47,898 bases of DNA, from positions 1-47,898 of the forward strand of contig MPUH01000528.1 in the NCBI GenBank assembly GCA_001970955.1, in the 5' to 3' direction. The notes beneath the pieces are model-generated. The model did no database searches. It saw only the letters and a program-made list of their open reading frames with translations, and was not told the DNA's origin. Positions 10,387 through 20,893 of the stretch are shown in pieces (position 1 is the first letter of the stretch; the number at the start of each line of letters is the position of its first letter). This stretch comes from Stentor coeruleus. Its lineage: Eukaryota > Ciliophora > Heterotrichea > Heterotrichida > Stentoridae. Both the position numbers and the translations under genes were made by a program.

Positions 10387-11112
10387 TTAAGAACATGATA
10401 TACACTTGTTTATTTTGCAATCCATGCAGCTAAGGCTTCCGATTTTATCAAATTTTTTATGACAGCTTATGCATTCATAGTGTGCCTTATTAAACATTGC
10501 AAGATTCAGCTTATTAATGTTACTTCGCCATCTCATCAGATGCCCTTTTCCGCACCTATTATTTCTTGTGTTTATAGTTTTAAGCTTTTCAATGCACACA
10601 ACACAAAGATCAACATCACATTCTTCACAAGCTTGGGCTTGTGATTTAAAAACCTTTAAGCAACCATCGCATTTGAACTTTTTAAGCATGGTTTTTACCA
10701 AAATATGTCCTTGGCAACAAAGAATGTCTCCTTTACAATTGTGGCATAGGTCATAGTTGCAACAGGTGCAATGCCAAGAAGAGCTGCTAAAAAGTTCGCA
10801 ACACTCATTACAGCGAATTATGCATTTTTTATTGTTTTCTGTTAGGCATAATATGTGGTTAGATGGACATGTAATTGGAAGAGTTGAGAAGGTAGATGAA
10901 AAATTGAAGATTCTTATTTTTGAAGTGCTGTTTATATAGGACATAAGTTGATAGTTTGGGTTTGCTATTCTGATTGGGCGACGATCAAAAGGGCATCTAT
11001 GTGAACTAACTATAAGGTGACTGAAGCAGATTTCACAAGTTGTGTGACCACAGAAAAGTACTATTGGCCTGTTGCTTTGGGAAAAGTTTTTCAAGCATAT
11101 TTTGCACTCCAT
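10387..11112 (-). CDS. RING-finger, cysteine-rich protein (probable E3 ubiquitin ligase)
   Basis: 241 residues from ATG to TAA. The N-terminus is a C3HC4-type RING: CKIC at residues 3-6, then CGHTTCEIC and a CPFD pair. It is followed by several paired-cysteine clusters (CTCCNYDLCHNC, CEECDVDLCVVC, CISCHKKF and CMDCKINKC) that resemble ZZ or DC1-type zinc-binding modules. RING proteins normally bind an E2 enzyme and direct ubiquitin transfer. The substrate cannot be inferred. The start is well placed, and only its 5' flank is affected by the duplication around N11134. It is divergent to the 4-TM gene. Confidence 0.8.
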   Translation of the reverse strand: MECKICLKNFSQSNRPIVLFCGHTTCEICFSHLIVSSHRCPFDRRPIRIANPNYQLMSYINSTSKIRIFNFSSTFSTLPITCPSNHILCLTENNKKCIIRCNECCELFSSSSWHCTCCNYDLCHNCKGDILCCQGHILVKTMLKKFKCDGCLKVFKSQAQACEECDVDLCVVCIEKLKTINTRNNRCGKGHLMRWRSNINKLNLAMFNKAHYECISCHKKFDKIGSLSCMDCKINKCISCS

Positions 11113-11223
11113 GTATGATTAAATATAATCCATNTATTATCAGAAAAGTACTATTGGCCTGTTGCTTTGGGAAAAGTTTTTCAAGCATATTTTGCACTCC
11201 ATGTATGATTAAATATAATCCAT
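11051..11223. repeat. Assembly join: 83-bp direct duplication around N11134
   Basis: Bases 11051-11133, the first codons and 5' flank of the RING gene, reappear exactly at 11141-11223. A single N and six extra bases (TATTAT) lie between. The gene is intact in the first copy. Confidence 0.85.
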
Positions 11224-11393
11224 AGTCTTTAACTCATGAGAATGAATAAATTAGAAAAAATGATTGCTTATCTATTTGGGGGGCTATCAATATAATGATA
11301 TACAGATATTTATTTAAAGAAAATTACCTAAGTTTAAAAAGCTAATCTCTGCTTGAGAATAATTATACCTTATATATAATTTTAAACGGATAT

Positions 11394-11924
11394 ATGGAAG
11401 ACGATTCGCTTATTGAGAAACAACAAGAAAATGAAGAAAGTCAAAGCAATAGAACTTATGTAGCTTGGCTTCTAGCCTTTATTGAATTATGCACAGTAAG
11501 CTTTACTTAGGAAATTTCTACGATAGTTATTCTTAGCATATATAGTAGTGATTGTGATGAGCCAATAAGACTTTGGTTAACTATTTTATCAAGTGTTTTA
11601 GGCTTCCATACAATTTTTCTAGTTGGTACTGAAGCTTTAGCATCGAATCTTAAGGAAAAGCCTGGATGGAATTCAGTTTATTTCACAGTAAATACAATTG
11701 TGCAATGCTTCCTGTTTCTGTGGATGCTTATTGGAGCAGTTTGGGCTTTCAATGATATGGATGCATGCAGAGATGATTTTTATGAAGGTTGGATGCTTAC
11801 TATAGTGGTGCTTGGAACATATTTTGGAATAATTTCAGTCTTCCTCTTAGGCTTGCTTTTTATTGTCTGCATAACCTGCATAGGCTCATGGCATATATCC
11901 TCCTACTTAAAAAAGTCACCATAA
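11394..11924 (+). CDS. Small four-TM membrane protein
   Basis: Two exons (11394-11495 and 11511-11924) around a 15-nt intron give 171 residues. An acidic N-terminus (MEDDSLIEKQQENEESQSN) precedes about four hydrophobic segments. A CDEPIRLWL motif, a tryptophan-rich third helix and a FYEGWMLT loop recall the transmembrane part of some plant-type and ciliate RING membrane proteins, but no RING follows here. The function is unknown. It is divergent from the RING gene and 97 nt upstream of the cyclase gene. Confidence 0.78.
11496..11510 (+). other. 15-nt intron of the four-TM gene
   Basis: GTAAGCTTTACTTAG, phase 0. Retention places TAG in frame. Its removal joins two open frames. Confidence 0.9.
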
Positions 11925-12021
11925 TATTCTTTAATCTCCCCAAGAGAGTTCTAAGTGATTTTTCCTCATTTACATTCTAAATATTTGAAATAAGCCAAAT
12001 ACTACCTAGTTATATTAATAA

Positions 12022-15000
12022 ATGGCAAAAAAATTTGACAATCAGGAATACCGACAGATTTTTCTCAAACGGGGACGCCTTGAAGAAAATGCACTTTTTC
12101 CATCTAACTACATTACAACCGCTAAATACTCTATTTGGACCTTATTGCCTAAAAATCTTTACGAACAATTTCACAGAGTGGCAAATATCTGGTTTCTTAT
12201 AGTCTCAATCTTCCAAGTCCTACCCTTCAATCTATCTCCAACCTCTTCATGGGCTACAATTGCCCCACTTTCTCTAGTTCTCACAGTTACTTTATGTAAA
12301 GATGCATATCAAGATTACCGCCGACATCAGAGTGATAAAGAAATTAACAACCGCCTAATAAAGTCCTGGGACGAAGATTCACAAACCTTTATTGATAAAA
12401 AATGGATGGATTTACAAGTAGGGAATTTAGTAAAGCTTACTGACAACGATAATGTTCCAGCTGATCTTATAGTCTTTGCTACAAGCCAAGAAGAGAATAT
12501 GTGCTATATTGAAACTTCTAACTTAGACGGTGAAACAAATTTAAAAATCCGTATCGCTTTGACTGATACTGCATCAATATTTGAAAGCCTAATCTTAAGT
12601 GAAGCTATGAAAATGACTCACAAACTAGATGAAGCTGTGCTTAACAGTGAGCATCCAAATAACAGACTCTATGTATATGAAGGTTCTTTAAAAATAAAAG
12701 GACATCCAAGATCTTCTCCTATAGATATCAACAATATTCTTTTAAGGGGTAGTACAGTAAGAAATACTGCTTGGGTATTAGGTTGCATTGTATTCACAGG
12801 ACCTGATACAAAACTTATGATGAATAGTAAGCACCCTCCTCATAAACGAAGCAATGTTGAGCAAAGAGTAAATAAATATCTTATTATTGTGTTTACTTTG
12901 TTGTTTATAATGGTTATTGTATCAACTGTAATTTCTGTTGCTAATACTTACGCAAATAAAACAATGACTGAGTTCTTTTCGGGGGTCAAGAGCTCGGACT
13001 CAGGGCTTAATTTTATCACATTTCTTATACTTTATAACTCACTTGTCCCAATATCTCTTTATGTGACTATGGATGTTGTTAGAGTTATGCAAGCAAAATT
13101 CATACAGTGGGATCTGAGGATGTACTATGCTCCTATTGACAGGCCAGCAATAGCAAAAACTGGTGATCTAAATGAAGACTTAGGGCAGATCGAGTATATA
13201 TTTTCAGACAAAACAGGAACTTTAACAGAAAACCAAATGGAGTTTAAAAAATGTGCTATACGTGGAAGGGTATATGGCTCTATGGAAGTGCCTATTAACT
13301 GCTCAGATGTATCTCTCAACCCACACCCCAAGTTCAAATTCTATGACCAAAATTTTTTGGCTGACATGCATGGAGATTATTCAAAAGAAATAAACGAATT
13401 TTTAGAACTTCTTTCTTTATGCCACACAGTTATTCCAGAAAAACTTGAAGATGGGACAATAAATTATCAAGCCGCCTCACCTGATGAAGAAGCTTTAGTC
13501 ATTGCTGCCCATTCATTAGGCAGGTCGTATGTTAGTTCTAAAGCTGGCTACTCTATTGTTAACATTGAAGGTGAGCCTTTTGAATACAAAATTGTTGGGG
13601 TAAATGAATTTAATAGTGACCGTAAAAGGATGTCTGTTGTTATTGAGTGTATGACTGACAAAACCAGACCTCCAGTCTTATACTGTAAAGGTGCTGATAA
13701 TATGATATTAGAACGTGTTGTAGCGAGTAAAAAGGAAAAAGATGAGCTTACAAGATCTTTATATGATTTTTCAGTAGAAGGGCTCAGAACTCTTGTTTTA
13801 GCAAAGCGCGAACTTACTGAGGAACAAGTGCGGGATTTCGAAAAAAAATGGAACACTGCTAAAAACGCTATGTCAGACAGATCATTACGTTTAGATGAAG
13901 TAGCTGCAGAATTCGAAGTTGATATGGAACTTATTGGAGCTACAGCTATTGAAGACAAAATCCAAGAAGGAGTTCCTGAAACTATTGCTGACCTAATGGA
14001 AGGTGGGCTTAAGGTCTGGGTACTTACTGGTGATAAGCAAGAAACAGCTGTAAACATTGGATTTTCATGCAAACTTCTTACAAAAGATATGGACCTTATA
14101 GTATTAAATTGTAATAGTGCTGATAACGTCAAATATATGCTGAAAAAAACTCTAGATAAATATGTCATGTGCAATAATATTGATGAGAGTTATTATAATA
14201 TGTCGCGCAATAGTGTTCAAAATGGACTAACTCCTAATTCTAATAGCATTATGAGAATTTTAGAACCAAATGATGAAGATACTAACCATGTTATTATGGA
14301 TATTAAAAAACTCAACTTAGGACTTGTTGTTGATGGGGCAACTTTGACTTATATTTTTGCTGATATTGATACTATAAAATATTTCTCTATGATTTCTTGC
14401 CTATGTCATTCAGTTATATGCTGTAGAGTGTCTCCATTACAGAAAGCTGAAGTTGTTCGTTTGGTTAAGCACAATTTTTCATTCAAACCTATAACTTTAG
14501 CTATTGGAGACGGGGCTAATGATGTAAGTATGATACNTTGTAGAGTATCTCCATTACAAAAAGCTGAAGTTGTTCGTTTGGTTAAGCATAATTTTTCATT
14601 CAAACCTATAACTTTAGCTATTGGAGACGGGGCTAATGATGTAAGTATGATACAAGAGGCTCATGTGGGCATTGGTGTTTGTGGAAAAGAAGGTTTACAA
14701 GCTGTTAATTCAAGTGATTATGCGGTGGCTAGGTTCAAGTTTTTGCTTCCGTTGTTGTTTATTCATGGGAGGTTTAATTACCAGAGGATTTCTAAAGTTA
14801 TATTATACTCTTTTTACAAGAACTTTATATTGGTTTTACCGATGTTTTATTTCAGTTTTTATAATTTGTATTCAGGGACTACGCTTTATGACTCATGGAT
14901 ATTGATTTTTTATAATGTTTTTCTAACAGCTTTACCAATTGTCATTGTTGGGACTCTTGATAAGGATCTAGGTCAAGATACAATACTTGATAATCCAGTG

Positions 15001-18000
15001 CTATATCAGGATGGGATTTATTCAAGGCTATTTAATGCCAAAATATTCTTGAAAATCACTTTTGATGCAATTTTTCATTCATTGATTGTTTTTTTCTTCA
15101 TTATTTATGGTAGTGACAGAGCTACAGACAGTGATGGAAATTCAGTTGATTATATGCTTGTTGGAACTAGCGCATTTTATAGTGTTGTACTTACTGCTAC
15201 ATATATTATGATGACTTATACAAGAGATTTCACTTTGCTATTTATCATCATAATATTAGTCTCTCCATTGATATTTTTGCCTTATTTATTTGTTTATGAC
15301 TACTTAAAACTTCCAACAAATTCTATGATTGGAATTTCAGTCAGATTCTTTAATATTTTACCAATCTTTCTTCAATGGACACTAGTTCCTATAATCTGCC
15401 TTATAGTGAACCTTGTAATTGATTATTCTTTTTCCCTTTGGTCTCCTACAAAACTAGATACCCTTAGGCGTAAAGCTAATACTAAAATCATGCCAGAAAA
15501 AGTTTATCAAATCGGTGATGAACAGCAGCAAGTTACAGTAGAGCTAAGCCATATGCGTGTTGCAGACTATGCAAATAACCTTCAAAAAGTCTTCAATCCT
15601 AAAGGCATGAAAATCAAAGAGCAAAAGCAAGTGAAAACCAAAAATGACTATACAATGAACACTCTTACCTTAACCTTCAATAACGAGTACCTAGAAAAAC
15701 GCTTCAAACGATTTATTACAGAGAAAATTATTGGGTTTATAAGAAAAATGTTTATAATCCTTGCATCTGGCTACCTTTTATGGACTATAGCTGACTTGAG
15801 TACGTCAACAAAAACTCCATTTATGATGGCCATAAGGATATTTTTGATAGCCCTCTTAGGAGGACTTGTAGGTTTTACTTGGACAAAAGCTTTTATTCGT
15901 TGGTATGAACATTTTATAATAATTGTTATTATCTTTGCTATTAGTGCGAAAATTAGTTTAGAAATACTCAATCAAAATGATGGATCTATGAGCTCAGCAC
16001 TAATCCCAATCTTAACCTTTGTCTTATTTAACGTCAGTACATACAAAGTTTTTATCATCAATATAATCTCAATTATCGTCTATCTTATAAGAGTTTTAAC
16101 TCATTATGGAACAATATACCAAGGTATTGACATGGGAATAATAGCTTTAGACTATGTAGCATTGCTTATTGGAATCACAAGTATCAGTGCTTATGTAGGT
16201 TATGAGCTTGAAAGGACTAAGAGAATCGAATATGTCCTTTTGAAAAAGCTTGAATACCAGTTTCAAAAAGGTCAAGACATATTAGGAAATCTGCTTCCAA
16301 GATTTGTTAAAGACAGAGTTAAACAAGGGGTTAGATATATTGCTGAAGATCAAGGTATGGTTACTGTAATGTTTTGCGATATATACAATTTTGATAAAAT
16401 ATGTGCAACTCACACACCTCATGAGCTTATTGATTTGCTTGACAAATTTTTCGCTATACTTGATAATCTATGTGAAAAGCATGGAGTGACAAAAATTGAG
16501 ACTGTGAATAAAACTTACCTTGTTTGTGGCGGGTTAAAAGACTCTGAAGAAAATCTCTCACCTGAGCTTCTGGCTAAAAATCATTCAGTAAGAACTGTAA
16601 ATATGGCTTTGGATATATTAAAAAAGATTGAGCCTGTTTATTTAAAAACAGGGGACAAGTTTTCAATTAAAATTGGGATTAACACAGGACCTGTTATTGC
16701 AGGGGTTGTTGGAGAGCATAAGCCACAGTTTTCTTTAGTAGGGGATACAATAAACACAGCTAGTAGAATGTGTTCTACAGTCAAAGGGAATGATCTCGTA
16801 CAAATTTCAGCTGAAACTTACAAGTATGTTTGCGATCAAAAGTGGGAGTTTATTCCTAATAAAGTTGAAGCTAAAGGTAAAGGCATGCTTGATACTTTCC
16901 TTGTTAGTAAAAAACTTAGAAGAAGGAGCAAGGCTAGAGAATTCACAACTTTCGACCAAATGCCTTCTGTAGCTCATCAGCAACAGCCTGTTAATAACAG
17001 TTTGGTTGTTGATCCTAACTCATCTTCAGTAGCTTTGTTACCTTTTAATGGAGCTGTTAATCAGGTTTCTCCAGTCGCTGAATCAGTAACTGCTTTTGAA
17101 ATCGACAAAATTGACATAAACAATTTTAATAAAGAAGATGATGACTACCTTGGATTAGCTGGCCCAGTCCAATGGCTAACATGCAATTTTAAAGAAGCAT
17201 ATGCTCAACATGAATATCGAGTTAACAGCATGGCAAAATATCTGAAAAAATATAAAATCGGCCTTTGGATCACTATACTTATCTATATAGTCCTTACTAT
17301 AATTTTCATTGTTGGCTATAAAGTTAAGAGTTCTTATGGCAAACCTGCTGAAGTTGGGCTTAGAATTATCTGTGTTTTCGCTATGATAGTCATTGCTTTA
17401 AGTACAGATAAAGTTTATACACATTACATGTACCCATGGATGGTCATGTCTGTATATATTTCTTACACATTTATCAGTGTTGTAACTTTTTATTATGTTG
17501 ATTCTTCTTATTTCTATGTTATTGTACTTGAAGTTATGTATAGTAATGTTGTGATTAACCATATTGCCTCATTACCATTTGGGCATGTTCTTATTGCGAC
17601 TATATGCAATTTTATCCATTGGCTTGCTGTGATTTTAGACTACCAACATTTTTCTGTATCAATCGAAGCTACGTTTTTTGTTTTCGTTTTTATGATGATC
17701 AATGCAATTGTTAGCTTTACAAGAGAATATCAGGATCGTAAAACTTATAATTTAAATAAACTTGCTCAAAGAGAAATCCAAAACACAGAAAAACTTTTGA
17801 ACCAGATGATGCCACCTCAAGTCGTCCGAAACTTAAAAAATGATATAACGACAACGGATAAGTATTCAAATGTGACTATAATCTTTGCTGATATCTGTGG
17901 GTTTACTTTATATTCAAGTGATAAAAAACCTATTGAAGTAGTTTCGATGTTATCAAAGTTGTTTTCTAATTTTGACCATTTGTGTATGATAAACAATGTA

Positions 18001-18456
18001 TATAAAGTGCATACAATTGGAGATTGCTATGTTGTATTGAGCTTTAGTAACTCTGGAGATGAAGAAAAAGAGCGTGACCCAAGCAAAGAATGTAGCAATA
18101 TGATAAACATGGCTTTGGATATGGTCAAATCTATTAAAAAAACTAATAGGGATAAAGGAACTAGTCTGAATATGAGGATTGGAATGCATACAGGTGAAGT
18201 TATTGCTGGAATTACAGGAACAAATATTGTAAGATATGATATTTATGGACCTGATGTGGATATTGCTAACAAAATGGAAAGTGGTGGAGCTGCAGGGAGA
18301 ATTAATGTCAGTGAAGTTACAAGAGTGCTTTTGGAACAAAGTCATCCTAATAGATTTGAGTATATATTCAATAAAAAAATCGCTCACGAACCTGTTAATA
18401 GGACTTTGGACAGCTTTTTCATTAGGCCTTTGGTTAATGAAGATATAGAATTTTAA
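12022..18456 (+). CDS. P4-ATPase / guanylyl cyclase fusion
   Basis: Single exon; 2144 residues as assembled and 2105 after removing a 39-codon duplication at N14537. The N-terminal half is a lipid-flippase-type P4-ATPase: DGETNLK (about 169), phosphorylation site DKTGTLT (D396), TGDKQETA (about 669), GDGANDV (about 867), then a membrane domain. The C-terminal half has two six-helix blocks, each followed by a class III cyclase domain. C1 (about 1447-1640) has the first metal Asp (D1453) but K1497 in place of the second, and carries E1493 plus the NTASR motif. C2 (about 1950-2130) keeps both metal Asps (D1957, D2001). C1 therefore supplies base recognition and C2 the metals, the inverted order described for Paramecium, Tetrahymena and Plasmodium enzymes. 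Expected product is cGMP at the cell membrane. Residue numbers are of the assembled frame. Confidence 0.95.
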   Translation: MAKKFDNQEYRQIFLKRGRLEENALFPSNYITTAKYSIWTLLPKNLYEQFHRVANIWFLIVSIFQVLPFNLSPTSSWATIAPLSLVLTVTLCKDAYQDYRRHQSDKEINNRLIKSWDEDSQTFIDKKWMDLQVGNLVKLTDNDNVPADLIVFATSQEENMCYIETSNLDGETNLKIRIALTDTASIFESLILSEAMKMTHKLDEAVLNSEHPNNRLYVYEGSLKIKGHPRSSPIDINNILLRGSTVRNTAWVLGCIVFTGPDTKLMMNSKHPPHKRSNVEQRVNKYLIIVFTLLFIMVIVSTVISVANTYANKTMTEFFSGVKSSDSGLNFITFLILYNSLVPISLYVTMDVVRVMQAKFIQWDLRMYYAPIDRPAIAKTGDLNEDLGQIEYIFSDKTGTLTENQMEFKKCAIRGRVYGSMEVPINCSDVSLNPHPKFKFYDQNFLADMHGDYSKEINEFLELLSLCHTVIPEKLEDGTINYQAASPDEEALVIAAHSLGRSYVSSKAGYSIVNIEGEPFEYKIVGVNEFNSDRKRMSVVIECMTDKTRPPVLYCKGADNMILERVVASKKEKDELTRSLYDFSVEGLRTLVLAKRELTEEQVRDFEKKWNTAKNAMSDRSLRLDEVAAEFEVDMELIGATAIEDKIQEGVPETIADLMEGGLKVWVLTGDKQETAVNIGFSCKLLTKDMDLIVLNCNSADNVKYMLKKTLDKYVMCNNIDESYYNMSRNSVQNGLTPNSNSIMRILEPNDEDTNHVIMDIKKLNLGLVVDGATLTYIFADIDTIKYFSMISCLCHSVICCRVSPLQKAEVVRLVKHNFSFKPITLAIGDGANDVSMIXCRVSPLQKAEVVRLVKHNFSFKPITLAIGDGANDVSMIQEAHVGIGVCGKEGLQAVNSSDYAVARFKFLLPLLFIHGRFNYQRISKVILYSFYKNFILVLPMFYFSFYNLYSGTTLYDSWILIFYNVFLTALPIVIVGTLDKDLGQDTILDNPVLYQDGIYSRLFNAKIFLKITFDAIFHSLIVFFFIIYGSDRATDSDGNSVDYMLVGTSAFYSVVLTATYIMMTYTRDFTLLFIIIILVSPLIFLPYLFVYDYLKLPTNSMIGISVRFFNILPIFLQWTLVPIICLIVNLVIDYSFSLWSPTKLDTLRRKANTKIMPEKVYQIGDEQQQVTVELSHMRVADYANNLQKVFNPKGMKIKEQKQVKTKNDYTMNTLTLTFNNEYLEKRFKRFITEKIIGFIRKMFIILASGYLLWTIADLSTSTKTPFMMAIRIFLIALLGGLVGFTWTKAFIRWYEHFIIIVIIFAISAKISLEILNQNDGSMSSALIPILTFVLFNVSTYKVFIINIISIIVYLIRVLTHYGTIYQGIDMGIIALDYVALLIGITSISAYVGYELERTKRIEYVLLKKLEYQFQKGQDILGNLLPRFVKDRVKQGVRYIAEDQGMVTVMFCDIYNFDKICATHTPHELIDLLDKFFAILDNLCEKHGVTKIETVNKTYLVCGGLKDSEENLSPELLAKNHSVRTVNMALDILKKIEPVYLKTGDKFSIKIGINTGPVIAGVVGEHKPQFSLVGDTINTASRMCSTVKGNDLVQISAETYKYVCDQKWEFIPNKVEAKGKGMLDTFLVSKKLRRRSKAREFTTFDQMPSVAHQQQPVNNSLVVDPNSSSVALLPFNGAVNQVSPVAESVTAFEIDKIDINNFNKEDDDYLGLAGPVQWLTCNFKEAYAQHEYRVNSMAKYLKKYKIGLWITILIYIVLTIIFIVGYKVKSSYGKPAEVGLRIICVFAMIVIALSTDKVYTHYMYPWMVMSVYISYTFISVVTFYYVDSSYFYVIVLEVMYSNVVINHIASLPFGHVLIATICNFIHWLAVILDYQHFSVSIEATFFVFVFMMINAIVSFTREYQDRKTYNLNKLAQREIQNTEKLLNQMMPPQVVRNLKNDITTTDKYSNVTIIFADICGFTLYSSDKKPIEVVSMLSKLFSNFDHLCMINNVYKVHTIGDCYVVLSFSNSGDEEKERDPSKECSNMINMALDMVKSIKKTNRDKGTSLNMRIGMHTGEVIAGITGTNIVRYDIYGPDVDIANKMESGGAAGRINVSEVTRVLLEQSHPNRFEYIFNKKIAHEPVNRTLDSFFIRPLVNEDIEF
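14422..14653. repeat. Assembly join: 115-bp near-duplicate around N14537
   Basis: 14422-14536 and 14539-14653 are the same piece of the ATPase gene. They differ at three sites, all third-codon and synonymous (GTG/GTA, CAG/CAA, CAC/CAT). The offset of 117 nt keeps the frame, so 39 residues appear twice. Confidence 0.88.
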
Positions 18457-18543
18457 AACATTTATCTTATTTTTATGAGTTTTTATATTTAATATGCATA
18501 GGATCTTGAATAATCTTAATATCAGCAAAATACATAATTAGTA

Positions 18544-20253
18544 ATGAAAGATGAAAGTCAGCGAGTAAAAGCTATATCTGAGATAATCCGGACACTGATA
18601 AAAAGCTATGAAAGCAACACATCAGTAAACTTGACTACCTTAAATAAGCAAGTCTCTGCCAAATACGGTTTATCACGTATTCCTAAACTAGTTGAAATCA
18701 TGAGTGGGATTCCAGAAGAGTACAAGGCTATCCTCACACCTATCCTTAAAGCAAAGCCAGTGCGAACTGCATCAGGTGTAGCTGTTGTAGCAGTGATGTC
18801 TAAGCCTCATAGATGTCCACATATCGCTACAACAGGAAATATATGTATTTATTGCCCAGGAGGTCCAGATAGTGACTTTGAGTATTCAACGCAATCTTAT
18901 ACCGGATATGAACCGACATCAATGAGGGCAATAAGAGCCCGCTATAACCCTTATATACAAACAAAAGACCGTGTTGAACAGCTGCAAAAGCTTGGTCATG
19001 ATGTAGATAAAGTAGAATTTGTAGTTATGGGTGGAACTTTTATGTCATTACCTACTGACTATAGAGACTATTTTATTAGNCTTGGTCATGATGTAGATAA
19101 AGTAGAATTTGTAGTTATGGGTGGAACTTTTATGTCATTACCTACTGACTATAGAGACTATTTTATTAGAAACCTCCATGATGCTCTGTCAGGACATAAA
19201 AGCCAAGATGTAACTGAAGCAACGCGTTATGGCGAGCAAAGCTATACAAAATGTGTTGGAATTACTATTGAGACTAGACCTGATTATTGTTTAAAACCTC
19301 ATCTAAATGACTTGTTACAGTATGGATGCACAAGATTAGAAATTGGTGTGCAATCAGTCTATGAAGATATTGCTAGGGATACAAATAGAGGACATACTGT
19401 TGAAGCTGTTAAAAAATGTTTTGCTATGTCGAAGGACTGTGGGTACAAAATCGTCACTCATATAATGCCAGATTTGCCTAATATGGGCTTTGAAAGAGAT
19501 TATGAGTGTTTTAGAGAGCTTTTTGAAAACCCTGACTTCAGACCTGATGGGTTGAAAATATACCCAACATTAGTTATTAGAGGCACTGGGCTTTATGAGT
19601 TATGGAAAAACGGGCAATATAAAAGTTATAACCCTAATGAGCTTATTGATATTGTAGCTAAACTTATGGCCCTTGCCCCACCTTGGCTTAGAGTTTATAG
19701 GGTACAAAGAGATATTCCAATGCCTATTGTAACTTCAGGTGTAGATAATGGGAATTTAAGAGAACTAGTACTCAATAGAATGAAGGAACTGAAAATTGCT
19801 TGTAGAGATGTAAGGACTAGAGAAGTTGGTATCCAAGAAGTGCATCATAAGACTAAACCTGAAGATATTGAACTTATAAGAAGAGATTATTACGCAAATG
19901 GGTCATGGGAAACATTTATATCTTATGAGGATCCTCGACTTGATATACTTGTTGGCCTGTTAAGGCTTCGAAAACTTGGATCCTGTACTTTTAGACCAGA
20001 ACTCTTGGGAAATTGCAGTATGGTCCGAGAACTTCACGTTTATGGTTCAGTAGTTCCAATCCACGACCGTGACCCAACAAAATTTCAACACCAAGGCTTT
20101 GGCACGCTACTCATGGAAGAAGCTGAGCGTATTGCCCTTGAAGAGCACAACTCAGATAAAATTGCTGTGATCTCAGGCATTGGAACTCGGCATTACTATA
20201 GTAAGTTAGGCTATCACTTAGAAGGTGTTTACATGGTAAAAACACTTAAATAA
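18544..20253 (+). CDS. ELP3: Elongator complex protein 3 (radical SAM tRNA-modifying enzyme)
   Basis: Elongator catalytic subunit, which installs carboxymethyl-type modifications on wobble uridine of tRNAs using acetyl-CoA and S-adenosylmethionine. As assembled it has 569 residues, or 539 once the 30-codon duplication at N19080 is removed, close to the usual length of about 550. The radical SAM part carries the 4Fe-4S cysteines in [14 protein letters not shown] (about 90-103), followed by [20 protein letters not shown]. The C-terminal GNAT acetyltransferase-like domain has QHQGFGTLL for acetyl-CoA and ends in SKLGYHLEG. Intronless. It starts 87 nt after the cyclase stop and converges on the CCCH gene with 29 nt between stops. 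Confidence 0.97.
   Translation: MKDESQRVKAISEIIRTLIKSYESNTSVNLTTLNKQVSAKYGLSRIPKLVEIMSGIPEEYKAILTPILKAKPVRTASGVAVVAVMSKPHRCPHIATTGNICIYCPGGPDSDFEYSTQSYTGYEPTSMRAIRARYNPYIQTKDRVEQLQKLGHDVDKVEFVVMGGTFMSLPTDYRDYFIXLGHDVDKVEFVVMGGTFMSLPTDYRDYFIRNLHDALSGHKSQDVTEATRYGEQSYTKCVGITIETRPDYCLKPHLNDLLQYGCTRLEIGVQSVYEDIARDTNRGHTVEAVKKCFAMSKDCGYKIVTHIMPDLPNMGFERDYECFRELFENPDFRPDGLKIYPTLVIRGTGLYELWKNGQYKSYNPNELIDIVAKLMALAPPWLRVYRVQRDIPMPIVTSGVDNGNLRELVLNRMKELKIACRDVRTREVGIQEVHHKTKPEDIELIRRDYYANGSWETFISYEDPRLDILVGLLRLRKLGSCTFRPELLGNCSMVRELHVYGSVVPIHDRDPTKFQHQGFGTLLMEEAERIALEEHNSDKIAVISGIGTRHYYSKLGYHLEGVYMVKTLK
18991..19169. repeat. Assembly join: 89-bp duplication around N19080
   Basis: 18991-19079 is repeated exactly at 19081-19169. 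With the N this adds 90 nt and keeps the frame, duplicating 30 residues of ELP3. Confidence 0.9.
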
Positions 20254-20282
20254 TTTTATAGTTTAGTTCTAAAGATCCTTTA

Positions 20283-20846
20283 TTAGCTTAAGCATACAAG
20301 ACATTTACCTTGTTTTTTGCATTCTTCAGCAACGCAGCCATATAAGTAACCTTTACAACACTCACAATTCATTGACGACGGATACCACTCTTGCTCTCTT
20401 TCTATATCTTTAATTTTTTGGTCGTCTACTGAGTGAGCAAACTCACAAAACTCTTTGATTATGCAATTACCACATTCGTTTAATAATGGGCATATCACAT
20501 GTGAGTCAAAGATTTCAGGACCTTTTTCGAAATTCAGCATTTCATTCATTAGCTGGTTGATTCTTTCAAAATCCTTCTCTTCTTCAGCTGGCTGAGGGAG
20601 TTTCACTTCTTGTATATTTTCGCGGTTAGGGAATGCAATGATATAGTTTTTGATGTAAGTGAATAATTCAACCGGGTTTTCAGTACTCTCACCTTTGATA
20701 GGGATATCAGATTGATATTTCGGCACTTCGTGAGAAAATGGACAATTAGCCCTGTCGCATTCGAATTCTTCCCAGAATGAAGGACAACTTGGTTCGTTGG
20801 TTTCGTCGAAATACCATGGCATAAAAGTTAGATCATCATCAGCCAT
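20283..20846 (-). CDS. CCCH zinc-finger protein
   Basis: 187 residues. It has two fingers of the CX8CX4-5CX3H type: one near the N-terminus (CPSFWEEFECDRANCPFSH) and one central (starting CPLLNECGNC and ending CEFAH). A third cysteine cluster closes the protein. CCCH fingers usually bind RNA, so an RNA-binding role is inferred. An acidic linker separates the fingers. Its ATG lies only 47 nt from the ATG of the RCC1-like gene on the other strand, so the two must share a very short bidirectional promoter region. Confidence 0.75.
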   Translation of the reverse strand: MADDDLTFMPWYFDETNEPSCPSFWEEFECDRANCPFSHEVPKYQSDIPIKGESTENPVELFTYIKNYIIAFPNRENIQEVKLPQPAEEEKDFERINQLMNEMLNFEKGPEIFDSHVICPLLNECGNCIIKEFCEFAHSVDDQKIKDIEREQEWYPSSMNCECCKGYLYGCVAEECKKQGKCLVCLS

Positions 20847-20893
20847 TTTATTCTTTACTTAGTATGCATTCATATTCTTAACTGATTATTTAA

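Noticed and set aside
13548..14174. 208-residue frame antisense to the P4-ATPase
   Set aside because: It is a mirror of the real coding strand, where codon bias commonly leaves the opposite strand open.
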